A DNA stretch of 64,000 bases from Rhodopirellula baltica SH 1 (GCF_000196115.1 NC_005027.1:2294001-2358000), one strand, 5' to 3'. Positions 34,848-44,300 are shown, counted from the stretch's first letter. Made by a program: numbers and translations. The notes: a model not told the origin generated them from the letters alone.

Positions 34848-36062
34848 CTATTTCAGGCCTTGTTCACGTAGCCACTTTGCAACTTCGGTTCGTTTGGTCT
34901 TCACTTCCTCCAGCGGGTTGCTTCCATTACCGACGCCACCAAACGGCATCCGCTTGCCATAGTACGCGTACATCGGAGCACCATACTTGGACGGCCGAGG
35001 CTCGGCAGTTGCAAACTCCAGTGCGTTCTTGCCAGCCAAGCCGCCGTAGAAGTCCTGCAACACGTCCGCAACAAATGCACCACGGACGGTTTGGTAGACG
35101 CGACCTTTCCCGGCATAGCGATCTCCTTTTGTCACTTGTGTGGATCCATCCAACCGCACTTCGAACCGTGAATGCTTTCCACCTTTGCCAGTCTCATCTT
35201 CGTCGCAACCCAAAGTCGAGACCGCATTCAGATCAGCTCCCATCTCCACCAAACGCTTCACCAGCTTCAAGTCACCCGCCGCGGCGGCGATGTGCAAAAG
35301 CGTCTTGCCTCCACAGCGGCTGTCAACCTTCAGTTCACCCTTTTCCAACGCCTCCAAAACGGTGGACGAATCACCCAAAATCAATGCTTCAATCTCGGAC
35401 GGATACTTGATGGTTTGACTGTTCATTCGAAACTGATAGTGCGGTTGAATCAACGCGAGTTCTTCGATGCGAAGCCCCGACGCCAATTGCCACTCCCGCA
35501 GTCCATCAGTTGTGATCGCACCAAGCTCATCCAATCGATGCTCCTCGTTGATACGACGAGCCAATCCGGGGTAGCCTGACGTCGCGATCAAATGCCCCAC
35601 CGCACAGTGAGTTCCCCATGGGTCGATGAACACCGGGCGGCGTCCGGCCACGAAAATGTTTTGCGGGAACACACCATCCACCGCGTATTCGCGTAGCCGC
35701 TGGATATTCGCCCGACGTTGCTTTGTTTGCGACGCGTTCAAGTCATCGACCTTCGCATTTTCAAGTCGCTCGATCATCAACTCGAAGTGTTTTTGAAGCA
35801 ACTGGACTTCGCCAACCTCGGATTCGCCATCAAGATCAAACGTCTCCGAACCCAAGATCGAAACCCAGTTTGGATTCACATCACAAAGCCGTTCGTGCAA
35901 CGACGGGGACGGCACCGCTTGTTCAGATCCAATCGTCGATGCATTCGCTTTCGCCGAAATGGGGGCTGAAATAGCCAGGGTCGGTTGCAATGCCGCCGCC
36001 GCAAAAGCCACTGGGAGCACAACCGGGATGAGTGTTTTGAGGAATTTTTTCGGGAAAAGCAT
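34848..36062 (-). CDS. Exported ankyrin-repeat protein with CAVGHL domain
   Basis: A 404-residue protein. Signal peptide from residue 1 (MLFPKKFLKTLIPVVLPVAFAAAAL). A first domain contains RRANIQRLREYA … FIDPWGTHCAVGHLIATSG … ELALIQPHYQFR, a pattern seen in many uncharacterised exported bacterial proteins. Then come ankyrin repeats (GKTLLHIAAAAGDLKLVKRLVEMGADLNA; GKNALEFATAEP). Ankyrin repeats bind proteins, so a surface or periplasmic binding role is likely; no enzyme motif is seen. ATG 36062 excludes a longer frame that lacks a signal. Confidence 0.82.
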   Translation of the reverse strand: MLFPKKFLKTLIPVVLPVAFAAAALQPTLAISAPISAKANASTIGSEQAVPSPSLHERLCDVNPNWVSILGSETFDLDGESEVGEVQLLQKHFELMIERLENAKVDDLNASQTKQRRANIQRLREYAVDGVFPQNIFVAGRRPVFIDPWGTHCAVGHLIATSGYPGLARRINEEHRLDELGAITTDGLREWQLASGLRIEELALIQPHYQFRMNSQTIKYPSEIEALILGDSSTVLEALEKGELKVDSRCGGKTLLHIAAAAGDLKLVKRLVEMGADLNAVSTLGCDEDETGKGGKHSRFEVRLDGSTQVTKGDRYAGKGRVYQTVRGAFVADVLQDFYGGLAGKNALEFATAEPRPSKYGAPMYAYYGKRMPFGGVGNGSNPLEEVKTKRTEVAKWLREQGLK

Positions 36063-36297
36063 TGGTTTGGTTCCGTCACAAAAGAGAAGAAAGTTGGCGG
36101 TGCAGTCCCGCCTCATTCCCTCCTGCGAATTCCCGCTGTTTTCCCCTCAAATAAAAAAGCAGAAATTTTCAAACCAGCCCCATAACGTTCTTCCAGACCA
36201 GGCCAAAGAACAACGAAACAATTTTCGTGACTCTCAATGGTGGATCCAATTTTCCTGACGAATCTCGACGCAACCACGATGTCATTCGTCCGGCAAA

Positions 36298-36537
36298 TCA
36301 CCATTCCATCACGCGAGGTTGCCACCAGACAACCGAAACCAAAATGGCAAAAAACCACGAAATGGTTAACCAACGCAGGCGAGTAGTCAGTCCAGCGGCG
36401 TCATACTTTTGCGCACGGAGCGCGAAGACGGTGGAGACGAGAAGTGGCGGCCAAAATGGTGCCGTGTTGGCAACAAAGCCCCAGTACATAAACCATGCGG
36501 CGAAGTGAAGCAGGTCGGCAGGAATGATCAGGTACAA
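36298..36537 (-). CDS. Possible small membrane protein, non-ATG start
   Basis: A 79-codon frame from a TTG, encoding up to three hydrophobic helices (LYLIIPADLLHFAAWFMYWG; ANTAPFWPPLLVSTVFAL; WLTISWFFAILVSVVWW) with short charged loops, which looks like a real membrane protein. There is no ATG or GTG in the frame between the upstream stop and the first helix, and the interspersed repeat touches its 5' end. It could be a small gene with a TTG start or the 3' remnant of a larger one cut by rearrangement. Confidence 0.4.
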   Translation of the reverse strand: MYLIIPADLLHFAAWFMYWGFVANTAPFWPPLLVSTVFALRAQKYDAAGLTTRLRWLTISWFFAILVSVVWWQPRVMEW

Positions 36538-36540
36538 CGA

Positions 36541-36571
36541 AGTGAGCCGTTTGGGCGTTAGCCCCGGTTGT
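36541..36571 (-). repeat. Interspersed repeat copy 1 (core GGGCTAACGCCC)
   Basis: On the minus strand this reads ACAACCGGGGCTAACGCCC followed by AAACGGCTCACT. The core at 36553-36564 recurs exactly at 57773-57784 with related flanks. GGGC and GCCC can pair around a TAAC loop. See copy 2. Confidence 0.6.
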
Positions 36572-37155
36572 ACGTGGGAGCAACGACGCTACTCAAAAAA
36601 ACAACTGCTGTAAGACTCCTGCCGAACTGCTTAGATGCGAACAATCTTCACGTGTTCCTTGAGGTAGGACGCACAAAAACGAATGGACGACAACATGCCG
36701 TCTTGTCGTGTGGCTAATTCTTCGATTTTACCGGACGTGAATCGCTGGATGGCTGATTCGTTCAGTCGCGGCTTCGCGTTCTGGTTGACATACGATATCG
36801 GATCTCTCGCTCCGTGTCGCCTGATAGCACCGTCTCAATCATTCTGCCAAGTGTACGAAGCGCACACGCGTTCGACGTACTCCGCCTGATCGAACTGGAC
36901 CATTCGATCGCTCTCGCTAACTGAGAATCGTGCTCATTCGGCGGAACGGAAACGTAGCCCCCCGCCCCTTCGTTGCGTTAGGCAAAGACGCGTTCTTTTT
37001 GAGCATCACTGCGGACTTTCTGATCACTGCTTTCCGCCGGAAATCAACAGACTTTGCACTTCAACTGAAAGCAATTCACCCTCGTTCTTCAATTCTCCAA
37101 ATATAGACTTTGTGGTTGGCATCCCGCAGTGAAACCAGCCCGCTGTAACGAGACG

Positions 37156-37341
37156 TTACGTGAGACAAATCCCCGCAGGTATTCCATGTTGTCTATGGAT
37201 TACGAACAAACCAGTCCGGTCGATCGGAATGGTCCACACGTTGCTTAACGGTGCGTCCCAAGACCGGATCTCATCTCCAGACCAATAAGCGACTTGGATC
37301 GATCCGTAGCGATCGTCAGCGATAACGCTGCTGCCGTCCAT
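37156..37341 (-). CDS. Possible 61-codon ORF
   Basis: Frame starting MDGSSVIADDRYGSIQVAYW. Composition is plausible but there is no ribosome site and no recognised family; it may be chance. Kept as a low-confidence candidate because the stretch is otherwise empty. Confidence 0.2.
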   Translation of the reverse strand: MDGSSVIADDRYGSIQVAYWSGDEIRSWDAPLSNVWTIPIDRTGLFVIHRQHGIPAGICLT

Positions 37342-37427
37342 GCAACGAGACGAACGAATTCTCGCCGTTTCGTTGTGGTCGCCCGTTCAACTTGTTCTTC
37401 ATCCATGCCTACTGAAAGGGAAATCTA

Positions 37428-38459
37428 GTGAGCATCGCTCGAAACGCCAAAACACAATCTCGTGCCGCTTTTACACTCGTCGAACTGCTTGTGGTTATCG
37501 CCATCATCGGCGTCCTCGTCGGCCTTCTACTGCCCGCGGTTCAATCGGCCAGAGAAGCCGCTCGTCGAATGCAGTGCAGTAACAACATGCGGCAGCTAGC
37601 GCTCGCTTGCCACAACTACGAAAGCAGCTACAAACAGTTTCCCGCGTCGGCCGACAACCGCGATTTCGTTGGCGTTGGCCGGACTTGGATTCGCGGCATT
37701 CTGCCTTATGTGGAACAGTCCGCATTGGACACCGATGACTTGATGCTCTACGGCCCAAGCTTCGATGCTGACGCGATCCTCACTGAAGTGCCGATGCTGA
37801 ACTGCCCCAGTGACCCGCTATCACAAACGCCGGTCAACGTCGGTTTTGGCAGTACCGTGATTGCCACCAGCGCCGGCACCAACTACTTCGGAAATGCGGG
37901 CCACTACGGTCGTTCCTCGAATCAATATCACGGTACCGACGCTTCCGGTTTTCGCGGGTTCCCGGCCGCGTTCAAGTTTTCAGCCGACGGAATGTTCCAC
38001 AGCCAGGGATCCGCATTCGGACCAGTTCGCTTCGCATCGGTAATCGACGGAACCAGCAACACGTTGCTGATCGGTGAACGCGGACTCTTTCCCGCGAAAG
38101 CAGGATCGGTTCAGACCGGGGGTTGGTTGACGACCTACACCGGAGCACCTTTTGGAATGGGGCACTCTGTTCTTTGCTACGACTCACCCGACGAAGCGGG
38201 TGGTGGATTCATTCCCTATTACGGTTTCCCCGTCAATTCGGATGGCGTTGGCGGCATCCTGGACGACGCAGATTTGACTGGCGGACTGGGCAACCTACCC
38301 GACAACGATGAACACTTCTTCTTCAGCTATCACCCGGGTGGTTCACACTTCGTGATGGCCGATGGATCGACCAAGTTCGTCACGTACTCGATCGCACAAG
38401 ATGTTCTGACGGCCTTTTTGACCAAGGCTGGTCATGAGGTCAATACGTACCAGGAATAG
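37428..38459 (+). CDS. DUF1559 prepilin-like protein
   Basis: A 343-residue protein from a GTG with AAGGGAAAT upstream. The N-terminus has the type II/IV prepilin motif AFTLVELLVVIAIIGVLVGLL with Glu at position +5 (the residue before the cleavage site is Ala rather than Gly), then PAVQSAREAARRMQCSNNMRQ and a large domain ending HPGGSHFVMADGSTKF, as in DUF1559 proteins. These are hugely expanded in planctomycetes and probably assemble into pseudopili or surface structures. The following lipoprotein gene is a usual neighbour. Confidence 0.95.
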   Translation: MSIARNAKTQSRAAFTLVELLVVIAIIGVLVGLLLPAVQSAREAARRMQCSNNMRQLALACHNYESSYKQFPASADNRDFVGVGRTWIRGILPYVEQSALDTDDLMLYGPSFDADAILTEVPMLNCPSDPLSQTPVNVGFGSTVIATSAGTNYFGNAGHYGRSSNQYHGTDASGFRGFPAAFKFSADGMFHSQGSAFGPVRFASVIDGTSNTLLIGERGLFPAKAGSVQTGGWLTTYTGAPFGMGHSVLCYDSPDEAGGGFIPYYGFPVNSDGVGGILDDADLTGGLGNLPDNDEHFFFSYHPGGSHFVMADGSTKFVTYSIAQDVLTAFLTKAGHEVNTYQE

Positions 38460-38550
38460 CCTCTGCGACCCGCCAACGTCTCGGTATTTCCATTGAAACG
38501 CCTTTCTGTTCCCTTCCCTAATAACGCCTTTCGGTCATCACGCCAAATCT

Positions 38551-39021
38551 ATGTTACGTACGACTTCTGTCCCCGATTGCCTTCGTGCAGTCTTGTTTCT
38601 CAGTGCTTTAAGCACCTTCGTCGCCTGCGGTCCGTCAGGCATTTCCCTCTCGGGTACCGCAACGATCGATGGATCTCCAATCGAGAAAGGCAAAATCAGC
38701 TTGGTACCCAAAGCAAACGTCGACTCACCGACGGCAATGGCGCCCATTATCGATGGCCAGTTCACCATCCCGCCTGAATCGCAATTGCGGGAAGGCAGCT
38801 TTGATTTGCGTGTCAGCGTCACCGCCGACCGAACTCCCAAGGCTCAATTGACCTTCTTGAAAGGAGGCAACAAAGCGGCTGTTGGGACTGCTATTAACCA
38901 AGCTCTGAAAGATGCCCCACCATCCGAAGAAAGTTTTACATCTGAATTCGAGGTTTCCGGATCGGACGATGAAATTCAGCTCGAGTTCAAACGCGAAACG
39001 GTTCCACCAAAGCGACGATAG
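38551..39021 (+). CDS. Lipoprotein accompanying DUF1559 protein
   Basis: A 156-residue protein. Signal MLRTTSVPDCLRAVLFLSALSTFVACG has a lipobox-like Cys at position 26. The mature part is a small beta domain (SGTATIDGSPIEKGKISLVP … GQFTIPPES) like carboxypeptidase-regulatory/transthyretin-type folds. Small lipoproteins of this design regularly follow DUF1559 genes in planctomycetes. Function unknown. Gap of 91 bases after the DUF1559 gene. Confidence 0.85.
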   Translation: MLRTTSVPDCLRAVLFLSALSTFVACGPSGISLSGTATIDGSPIEKGKISLVPKANVDSPTAMAPIIDGQFTIPPESQLREGSFDLRVSVTADRTPKAQLTFLKGGNKAAVGTAINQALKDAPPSEESFTSEFEVSGSDDEIQLEFKRETVPPKRR

Positions 39022-39437
39022 CGTCCAGCGAATCCGACCTGGCCGATAGCAGCAATCGGCCGCGACACGACGCTCTCGCTCGGCTCCATGTTGGGCGAGA
39101 TGAGTGCAACGAAAGAGCTCCATCTAGAGGTTGGGGCAGGTCGCCCTGCCAGCAGCGACCGAACGGAAAGCTCCGCCAATGATTCACCGCAAAGCGTCCA
39201 GCTCAATCGTTTCGTTGCTCGCATGAGAAGTCATCTCCGATTGGCGAAATTGCTTCGCCTGATGGCACTGACCGATGGCGATTGAGGCGGACATTCATTA
39301 GCTTCAGGCGAGCTCGCTTTGTTCTTTCGCAAAGCATTCTGCAACTTGCCTCAAAATCACTCGACACGATCTATCGATACGACCCCAAGTTTGTATTTGC
39401 ATCCCTGATCCCACATCCAAAGTTAAATCGATTGCCC
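39022..39437. other. Intergenic region before hexosaminidase
   Basis: No gene seen. The hexosaminidase frame is open back to 39282, but that extension lacks a signal peptide and is not counted. Minus-strand frames here are shadows. Confidence 0.4.
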
Positions 39438-41552
39438 ATGCTCGTTCGTTGCCTTCTCGCGTACCTGCTCCTTGCCTCGACCACTTTCATTGCCGCGGCC
39501 GAGGTTTCCATTGTTCCATTGCCGGCCAAGGTCGAACCAGGCGACGGCGCGAACCTAATTCTGCCAAGCATGATCACCGTCGAGTCGCCGCCCATTTCGG
39601 GCTGGAGCGATCATCTGGAGATTTTCGGCGAGCATCTCGAACGCATGACCGCCGGGAAGCATCAGTTGCAAACTTCCGACGCGAACAATCCGGTGCTTCT
39701 GATATCGCACACACCAAACCTGTCTCCGGAAGCCTACACGCTTTCGATCACTCAAAAGCAAATCCAGATAGAAGCCTCGTCAATCAAGGGCTTCGCTCAC
39801 TCCACCGCGACACTTCTGCAACTGATTGGCGGAAGCCGATCGGATTCGATTCCTCCGATGCGTATCGAAGACGCACCCAAGTTGTCATATCGCAATTTTA
39901 TGATCGACATGGGACGCAACCCTCACAGTCTCGCGTTGTTGAAGGAAGCGATCGACCTGCTCTGGTTCTACAAAATCGATTCAGTGCAACTGCACCTCAC
40001 TGATGACCAACGCATCGCCTTTCCGTCCACCGCCTTTCCCAAACTGTGGGACGGAAAAATCACACTGCCCGAATTCAAAGAACTCGAACGATACGCGGTC
40101 CAACGAGGCGTGACGATCATTCCCGAGTTAGAAGTCCCCGGCCACTCGGAATTGCTACGACGCAACTATCCCGAGGTCTTTGGCAAAACGGGAACGGACC
40201 TGACAAAATCACCCAAAGCCATCGAAGGCATCAAAACTTTGTTGGACGAGATGATTGCGGTTTTCTCTTCCTCACCCTACATCCATATCGGTGGCGACGA
40301 GGCGTTTGGCGTTCCTGAGAATCTGCAGCGTGATCTGATCAATGAATTGCACGCTTACTTGAAGACTCGAGGCAAGGAAACTTTGGTTTGGGAAGGCCCC
40401 GCCCCAGGCTCAGGCGACAACCGAGTCCATCCGGAAGTGATTCATCTGAATTGGCGAACAATCAACTATCCCGCCGACCAGATGGTCAAGAATGGACATC
40501 GTGTGATCAACGCTTCCTGGGATCCGTTGTACTTGGTCGATCATTATCCTCGCACCAATTTCACGATGACTTCTCCTCAGCACATCTATGAAACGATGTC
40601 GCTAACGAAGTTCAAACATGTGAATCCACAAATCCAAACGTACGCGAATCCAATCGAGGTTGATTCCACCGACAAACTCATCGGCTTCTGCATGCCATGG
40701 TGGGAAGGTCGCGAAGAGAACTTCGTTCAGCAGACCTTTCCACGCTTGATCCCATTTGCCGAAGTCGCATGGAACCCCGACACGAAACGCGATTACCAGA
40801 ACTTTCAACAACGCACGTCGCAAACCGAACTTGCTCGCATTGCCGCGTTCTATCCGGTTTCGATCGAAACGACCCGAATGCTCGTCCCTGACGATGGCAT
40901 CTTCGATCGATCGACGCAGGTGACACTTCAATTGCCGAACGTCAGCGGTGCCTCCTCCCAATCGGGCGTCGAGATCCGCTACACAACTGATGGTTCGGAA
41001 CCAACGAAAGATTCGACTGTCTACCAACGACCATTCACGCTAACCGACAATGCGACCGTTCGCGCGACCGCATTCATCGGCGATTCGTCGATTGGCCACG
41101 GCAGCAGACAAAATCTGACGATGGTGGACAGCCAGGCTAACCTCGCGTTGCACAAACCGGTCACCTCGAGCACAACCTCAGGCTCTCCATTTTCAGTCGA
41201 AAGAATCACCGATGGCGGCACAAACAACCTCGGCTTTTATCTGGGTTATCCTGCCGATCCGGAACCAATCCTTCTGACGATCGATTTGGAAGACGTTCAG
41301 TCGGTCGAGCAAGTCAAGGTATTCGCCTACAGCATTGCGGGCTCGTTTGAAAAGTACAGCATTGAAACATCCGTCAATGGAGTCGACTTTGAGGAGGTAG
41401 CGTCTCGAATGGAGAAGCCCGCAGATCCCACTTCTCCGGTCGAGCATCGTTTTACTGCACGCCAAGTTCGCTATGTTCGTATCCGAACGCATGGCAACAA
41501 GGGTTACGTTTTCGATTCGTTCTCAAAAATCGTCGAAGTGCAAGTCTTCTGA
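39438..41552 (+). CDS. GH20 beta-N-acetylhexosaminidase, exported
   Basis: A 704-residue protein with signal peptide (MLVRCLLAYLLLASTTFIAAA). N-terminal GH20b-like domain, then the catalytic barrel (FMIDMGRNPHSLALLKEAIDLL … IDSVQLHLTDDQRIAF), with the catalytic Asp287-Glu288 in HIGGDEAFG. C-terminal: a chitobiase-type domain (IRYTTDGSEPTKDSTVYQRP) and an F5/8-type carbohydrate-binding module (NLALHKPVTSSTT … YVRIRTHG). It removes terminal GlcNAc or GalNAc from glycans outside the cytoplasm. The symporter downstream (72 bases) probably takes up the product. Confidence 0.95.
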   Translation: MLVRCLLAYLLLASTTFIAAAEVSIVPLPAKVEPGDGANLILPSMITVESPPISGWSDHLEIFGEHLERMTAGKHQLQTSDANNPVLLISHTPNLSPEAYTLSITQKQIQIEASSIKGFAHSTATLLQLIGGSRSDSIPPMRIEDAPKLSYRNFMIDMGRNPHSLALLKEAIDLLWFYKIDSVQLHLTDDQRIAFPSTAFPKLWDGKITLPEFKELERYAVQRGVTIIPELEVPGHSELLRRNYPEVFGKTGTDLTKSPKAIEGIKTLLDEMIAVFSSSPYIHIGGDEAFGVPENLQRDLINELHAYLKTRGKETLVWEGPAPGSGDNRVHPEVIHLNWRTINYPADQMVKNGHRVINASWDPLYLVDHYPRTNFTMTSPQHIYETMSLTKFKHVNPQIQTYANPIEVDSTDKLIGFCMPWWEGREENFVQQTFPRLIPFAEVAWNPDTKRDYQNFQQRTSQTELARIAAFYPVSIETTRMLVPDDGIFDRSTQVTLQLPNVSGASSQSGVEIRYTTDGSEPTKDSTVYQRPFTLTDNATVRATAFIGDSSIGHGSRQNLTMVDSQANLALHKPVTSSTTSGSPFSVERITDGGTNNLGFYLGYPADPEPILLTIDLEDVQSVEQVKVFAYSIAGSFEKYSIETSVNGVDFEEVASRMEKPADPTSPVEHRFTARQVRYVRIRTHGNKGYVFDSFSKIVEVQVF

Positions 41553-41624
41553 GATCATTGAATTGACTCTCGAGCGGCATCTTCTATCGCTGCTCGCACT
41601 CAAATCACCAACCTGTGCAGGGAC

Positions 41625-43433
41625 ATGGCACTTTCATACGTCGACTACGCGATCATCATCGCGTTTTTTGTCATCACAACCTCGATCGGGCTCTTCGCGA
41701 GTCGGCGAGCGGGCAAAAGCTTCGCCGAATACTTTCTAGCCGGCGGTCAGATGAGTTGGTGGATGCTTGGCATCTCCATGGTCGCGACGACCTTTGCCGC
41801 CGATACACCCAACTTGGTCACCGGGATTGTTCGACGCGATGGCGTCAGCGGCAACTGGGTGTGGTGGGCCTTTTTGTTAACGGGTTTGCTGACCGTCTTT
41901 GTCTACGCAAGGCTTTGGAAACGCAGCGGTGTTTCAACGGATCTTGAATTTTACGAACTTCGGTACAGTGGCAAGACAGCCGGATTTCTTCGTGGATTTC
42001 GTGCAATCTATCTTGGAGTCATCTTCAATTCCTTGGTCATGGCCAACGTCATTTTGGCTGGCATCAAACTAGGTGGTGTCCTGGTCGGAGCGACTCCGAT
42101 CCAGGTCGTGCTGGTCACCGGCACCATCACCGTCATCTACACGTTGCTGGGTGGTTTACGCGGCGTGATTTTGACGGATTGCTTTCAGTTCATCGTCGCG
42201 ATGTTCGGCGCGATCGCGGCGGCCTACGTGGTTTGCAATTTGCCTGAGGTCGGCGGTTTCTCCAACCTGCTTCAACATGAAGAGGTCCGATCCAAAACAG
42301 CGTTGCTGCCCGACTTCAGCGACATGGACGCATTGATACCGCTCATGATCATTCCGTTTGCCGTGCAATGGTGGAGCGGTTGGTACCCCGGATCGGAACC
42401 GGGCGGCGGCGGCTATGTGGCTCAGCGAATGTTGGGTGCACGCAGCGAAAAAGACGCCACATTGGCAACGCTGCTCTTTCAAGCGGCTCACTACGCATTG
42501 CGACCGTGGCCGTGGATCATCGTGGCTCTCGCTTCGATCGTTGTATTCCCAAACCTAGAAAGCATTCAGGTTGCTTTTCCCGACATCGATCCACAAATCG
42601 TCCAAGACGATCTCGCCTACCCAGCAATGCTGACTTTTCTGCCAAGTGGATTGCTGGGGATCGTGATCGCCAGTTTGATTGCGGCATTCATGTCAACGAT
42701 TTCGACGCATTTAAACTGGGGCGCGTCGTACATCGCACACGATTTCTACCGACGTTTTGTAAATCCGGACGCGACCGAACAACGCTTGGTAGCCATAGGA
42801 CGCTGGGCCACGGTCGGTTTGATGATTGTCGCGGGCGCGGTTGCATTGACCCTGGAAAGTGCAATGGAAAGCTTTGGGATCATCCTTCAAATTGGTGCTG
42901 GCACTGGGCTGATTTACATCTTGCGATGGTTTTGGTGGCGGATCAATGCATTCACCGAAATCACTGGAATGGCGGTCTCATTGGCAATCGCGATGTTCTT
43001 CAAGTTTGGATACCCGCACACGGGGCTACCCGAACTGAATTCATGGCAACAGCTTTTGACAGGCGTCGTGATTACGACGGTGTCTTGGATGCTGGTCACA
43101 TTCCTTTCTCCGCCGACCGACCGCGAAACTCTCAAACGATTTGTCACGAAGATTCGACCCGGCGGTGCTGGATGGAAATCGATCCGAGATGAGTTGGCCG
43201 ACAGCGGAATCCACGTTGCAACCGGCGATTCAATCACCGCTGGCTTGAAAGCTATGATGGCATCAACATTCCTGGTCTATTCCGCGTTGTTCAGCACGGG
43301 CTACTTGCTTTACCAGTCGTGGTTGTGCCTAGCGGTTAGCCTGAGCGTGTGCGTCGCATCGGCGATCGCATTGTGGAAAACTTGGCCGTCGCTGCAAATC
43401 GATGGACCTGCACGTGCATCCGACCAGTCATAG
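41625..43433 (+). CDS. Sodium:solute symporter (SSS family)
   Basis: A 602-residue protein with about 14-15 hydrophobic segments. SSS-type features are YFLAGGQMSWWMLGISMVATTF, GGLRGVILTDCFQF and FMSTISTHLNWG. ATG 41625 has AGGGA upstream. It is placed directly behind the GH20 hexosaminidase on the same strand, so N-acetylhexosamine or a disaccharide is a reasonable substrate guess, but specificity cannot be read from the sequence. Confidence 0.93.
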   Translation: MALSYVDYAIIIAFFVITTSIGLFASRRAGKSFAEYFLAGGQMSWWMLGISMVATTFAADTPNLVTGIVRRDGVSGNWVWWAFLLTGLLTVFVYARLWKRSGVSTDLEFYELRYSGKTAGFLRGFRAIYLGVIFNSLVMANVILAGIKLGGVLVGATPIQVVLVTGTITVIYTLLGGLRGVILTDCFQFIVAMFGAIAAAYVVCNLPEVGGFSNLLQHEEVRSKTALLPDFSDMDALIPLMIIPFAVQWWSGWYPGSEPGGGGYVAQRMLGARSEKDATLATLLFQAAHYALRPWPWIIVALASIVVFPNLESIQVAFPDIDPQIVQDDLAYPAMLTFLPSGLLGIVIASLIAAFMSTISTHLNWGASYIAHDFYRRFVNPDATEQRLVAIGRWATVGLMIVAGAVALTLESAMESFGIILQIGAGTGLIYILRWFWWRINAFTEITGMAVSLAIAMFFKFGYPHTGLPELNSWQQLLTGVVITTVSWMLVTFLSPPTDRETLKRFVTKIRPGGAGWKSIRDELADSGIHVATGDSITAGLKAMMASTFLVYSALFSTGYLLYQSWLCLAVSLSVCVASAIALWKTWPSLQIDGPARASDQS

Positions 43434-43475
43434 TTGACAGCGGTGCAAGTTTGCACTTCTTGGTTCAAGCAATCG

Positions 43476-44300
43476 TCATTGCTTTGCCTCTGACAAAACG
43501 TCTGCCAATTCGTTCAAGTCGTTGACAATCACGTCGGGCTCTTGGACGTTGGAATACAAAACCGCACCTGGCCGTTTCACGAATGCGGTTTGCAAACCGA
43601 CGTTCTTCGCCCCAGCCAAATCCCACGCATGCGCGGCGACCATCAAAACCTCGCCGGGCTGAACACCCAAGTCATCCAAAACCATTTGATAGGTGTCTGG
43701 ATGAGGCTTGTACTTTTCGATTTGGTCGATGCTATAGCGTTTTTCGAACAGCTCTGTGAGGCCGGCGTTCTTCAATTGCGTCTCAACACCAACCTTCGAA
43801 GAGTTCGTCAAACTCACCAATCGAAACCCCTGTTTTGACAGCCGTTCCAATCCTTCTCGAACGTCCGCGTGAGCAGGCAAGGACCGCAAGGAATGACCGA
43901 TCGCAGCATTCGCGGATTCTCGATCCAGCTCGATCCCTTCTCGTTCGGCAACCATCATCAACGCGGCCGTTCCGATTTCACTAAAGTCGTGATATTCACC
44001 CGACATTGTTTCCACCAACGAGTAGTGCAGCATATTGGAGAACCACAGCGGCAGAAGGTCTTCTCGACCATTCAAAGCCTCTCCAACCGACTTCTTCAGT
44101 CCCGCCAGATCGAGCAACGTTTCATTCACATCAAACACGATCACTTTGGGAGCTGTCACCTTTGAGTCCTTTTCTGTTTGAATGGCGGCGGACGATTGCT
44201 TCGCGTTTGCAGCCTCGTTTTGCGTCTCTTGAGCTCGCGAAATGTTCGCGAAAACAATTGCAATCAGTGGGGCAAGAAGAAGAAAGGATCGCATTGGCAT
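43476..44300 (-). CDS. Exported haloacid-dehalogenase type II-like protein
   Basis: A 274-residue protein whose HAD core matches type II 2-haloacid dehalogenases: nucleophile Asp57 in VIVFDVNETLLD, VSLTNSSK, EKYKPHPDTY, and AHAWDLAGAKNVGLQTAFVKRPG. Uniquely among these normally cytosolic enzymes it opens with a clear signal peptide (MPMRSFLLLAPLIAIVFANISRAQ) and a polar linker of about 30 residues. It should act on 2-haloalkanoates, or on a related phosphorylated or halogenated substrate, in the periplasm. Minus strand; convergent with the symporter. Confidence 0.9.
   Translation of the reverse strand: MPMRSFLLLAPLIAIVFANISRAQETQNEAANAKQSSAAIQTEKDSKVTAPKVIVFDVNETLLDLAGLKKSVGEALNGREDLLPLWFSNMLHYSLVETMSGEYHDFSEIGTAALMMVAEREGIELDRESANAAIGHSLRSLPAHADVREGLERLSKQGFRLVSLTNSSKVGVETQLKNAGLTELFEKRYSIDQIEKYKPHPDTYQMVLDDLGVQPGEVLMVAAHAWDLAGAKNVGLQTAFVKRPGAVLYSNVQEPDVIVNDLNELADVLSEAKQ

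Larger units (their letters stand above)
36063..37427. other. Long, nearly gene-free region
   Basis: 1.36 kb with no firm gene. It contains one possible membrane protein (36298-36537), an interspersed-repeat core (36541-36571), a hairpin GTAACG/CGTTAC near 37145-37159, and a possible 61-codon minus-strand frame (37156-37341). Other frames are shadows. The AT content is locally higher than in neighbouring genes, in agreement with non-coding or recently acquired DNA. Confidence 0.5.

Noticed and set aside
43441-43460. Hairpin GTGCAA/TTGCAC between the symporter and dehalogenase genes
   Set aside because: Six-base stem with a 2-base gap and no T tract; too weak to call a terminator.
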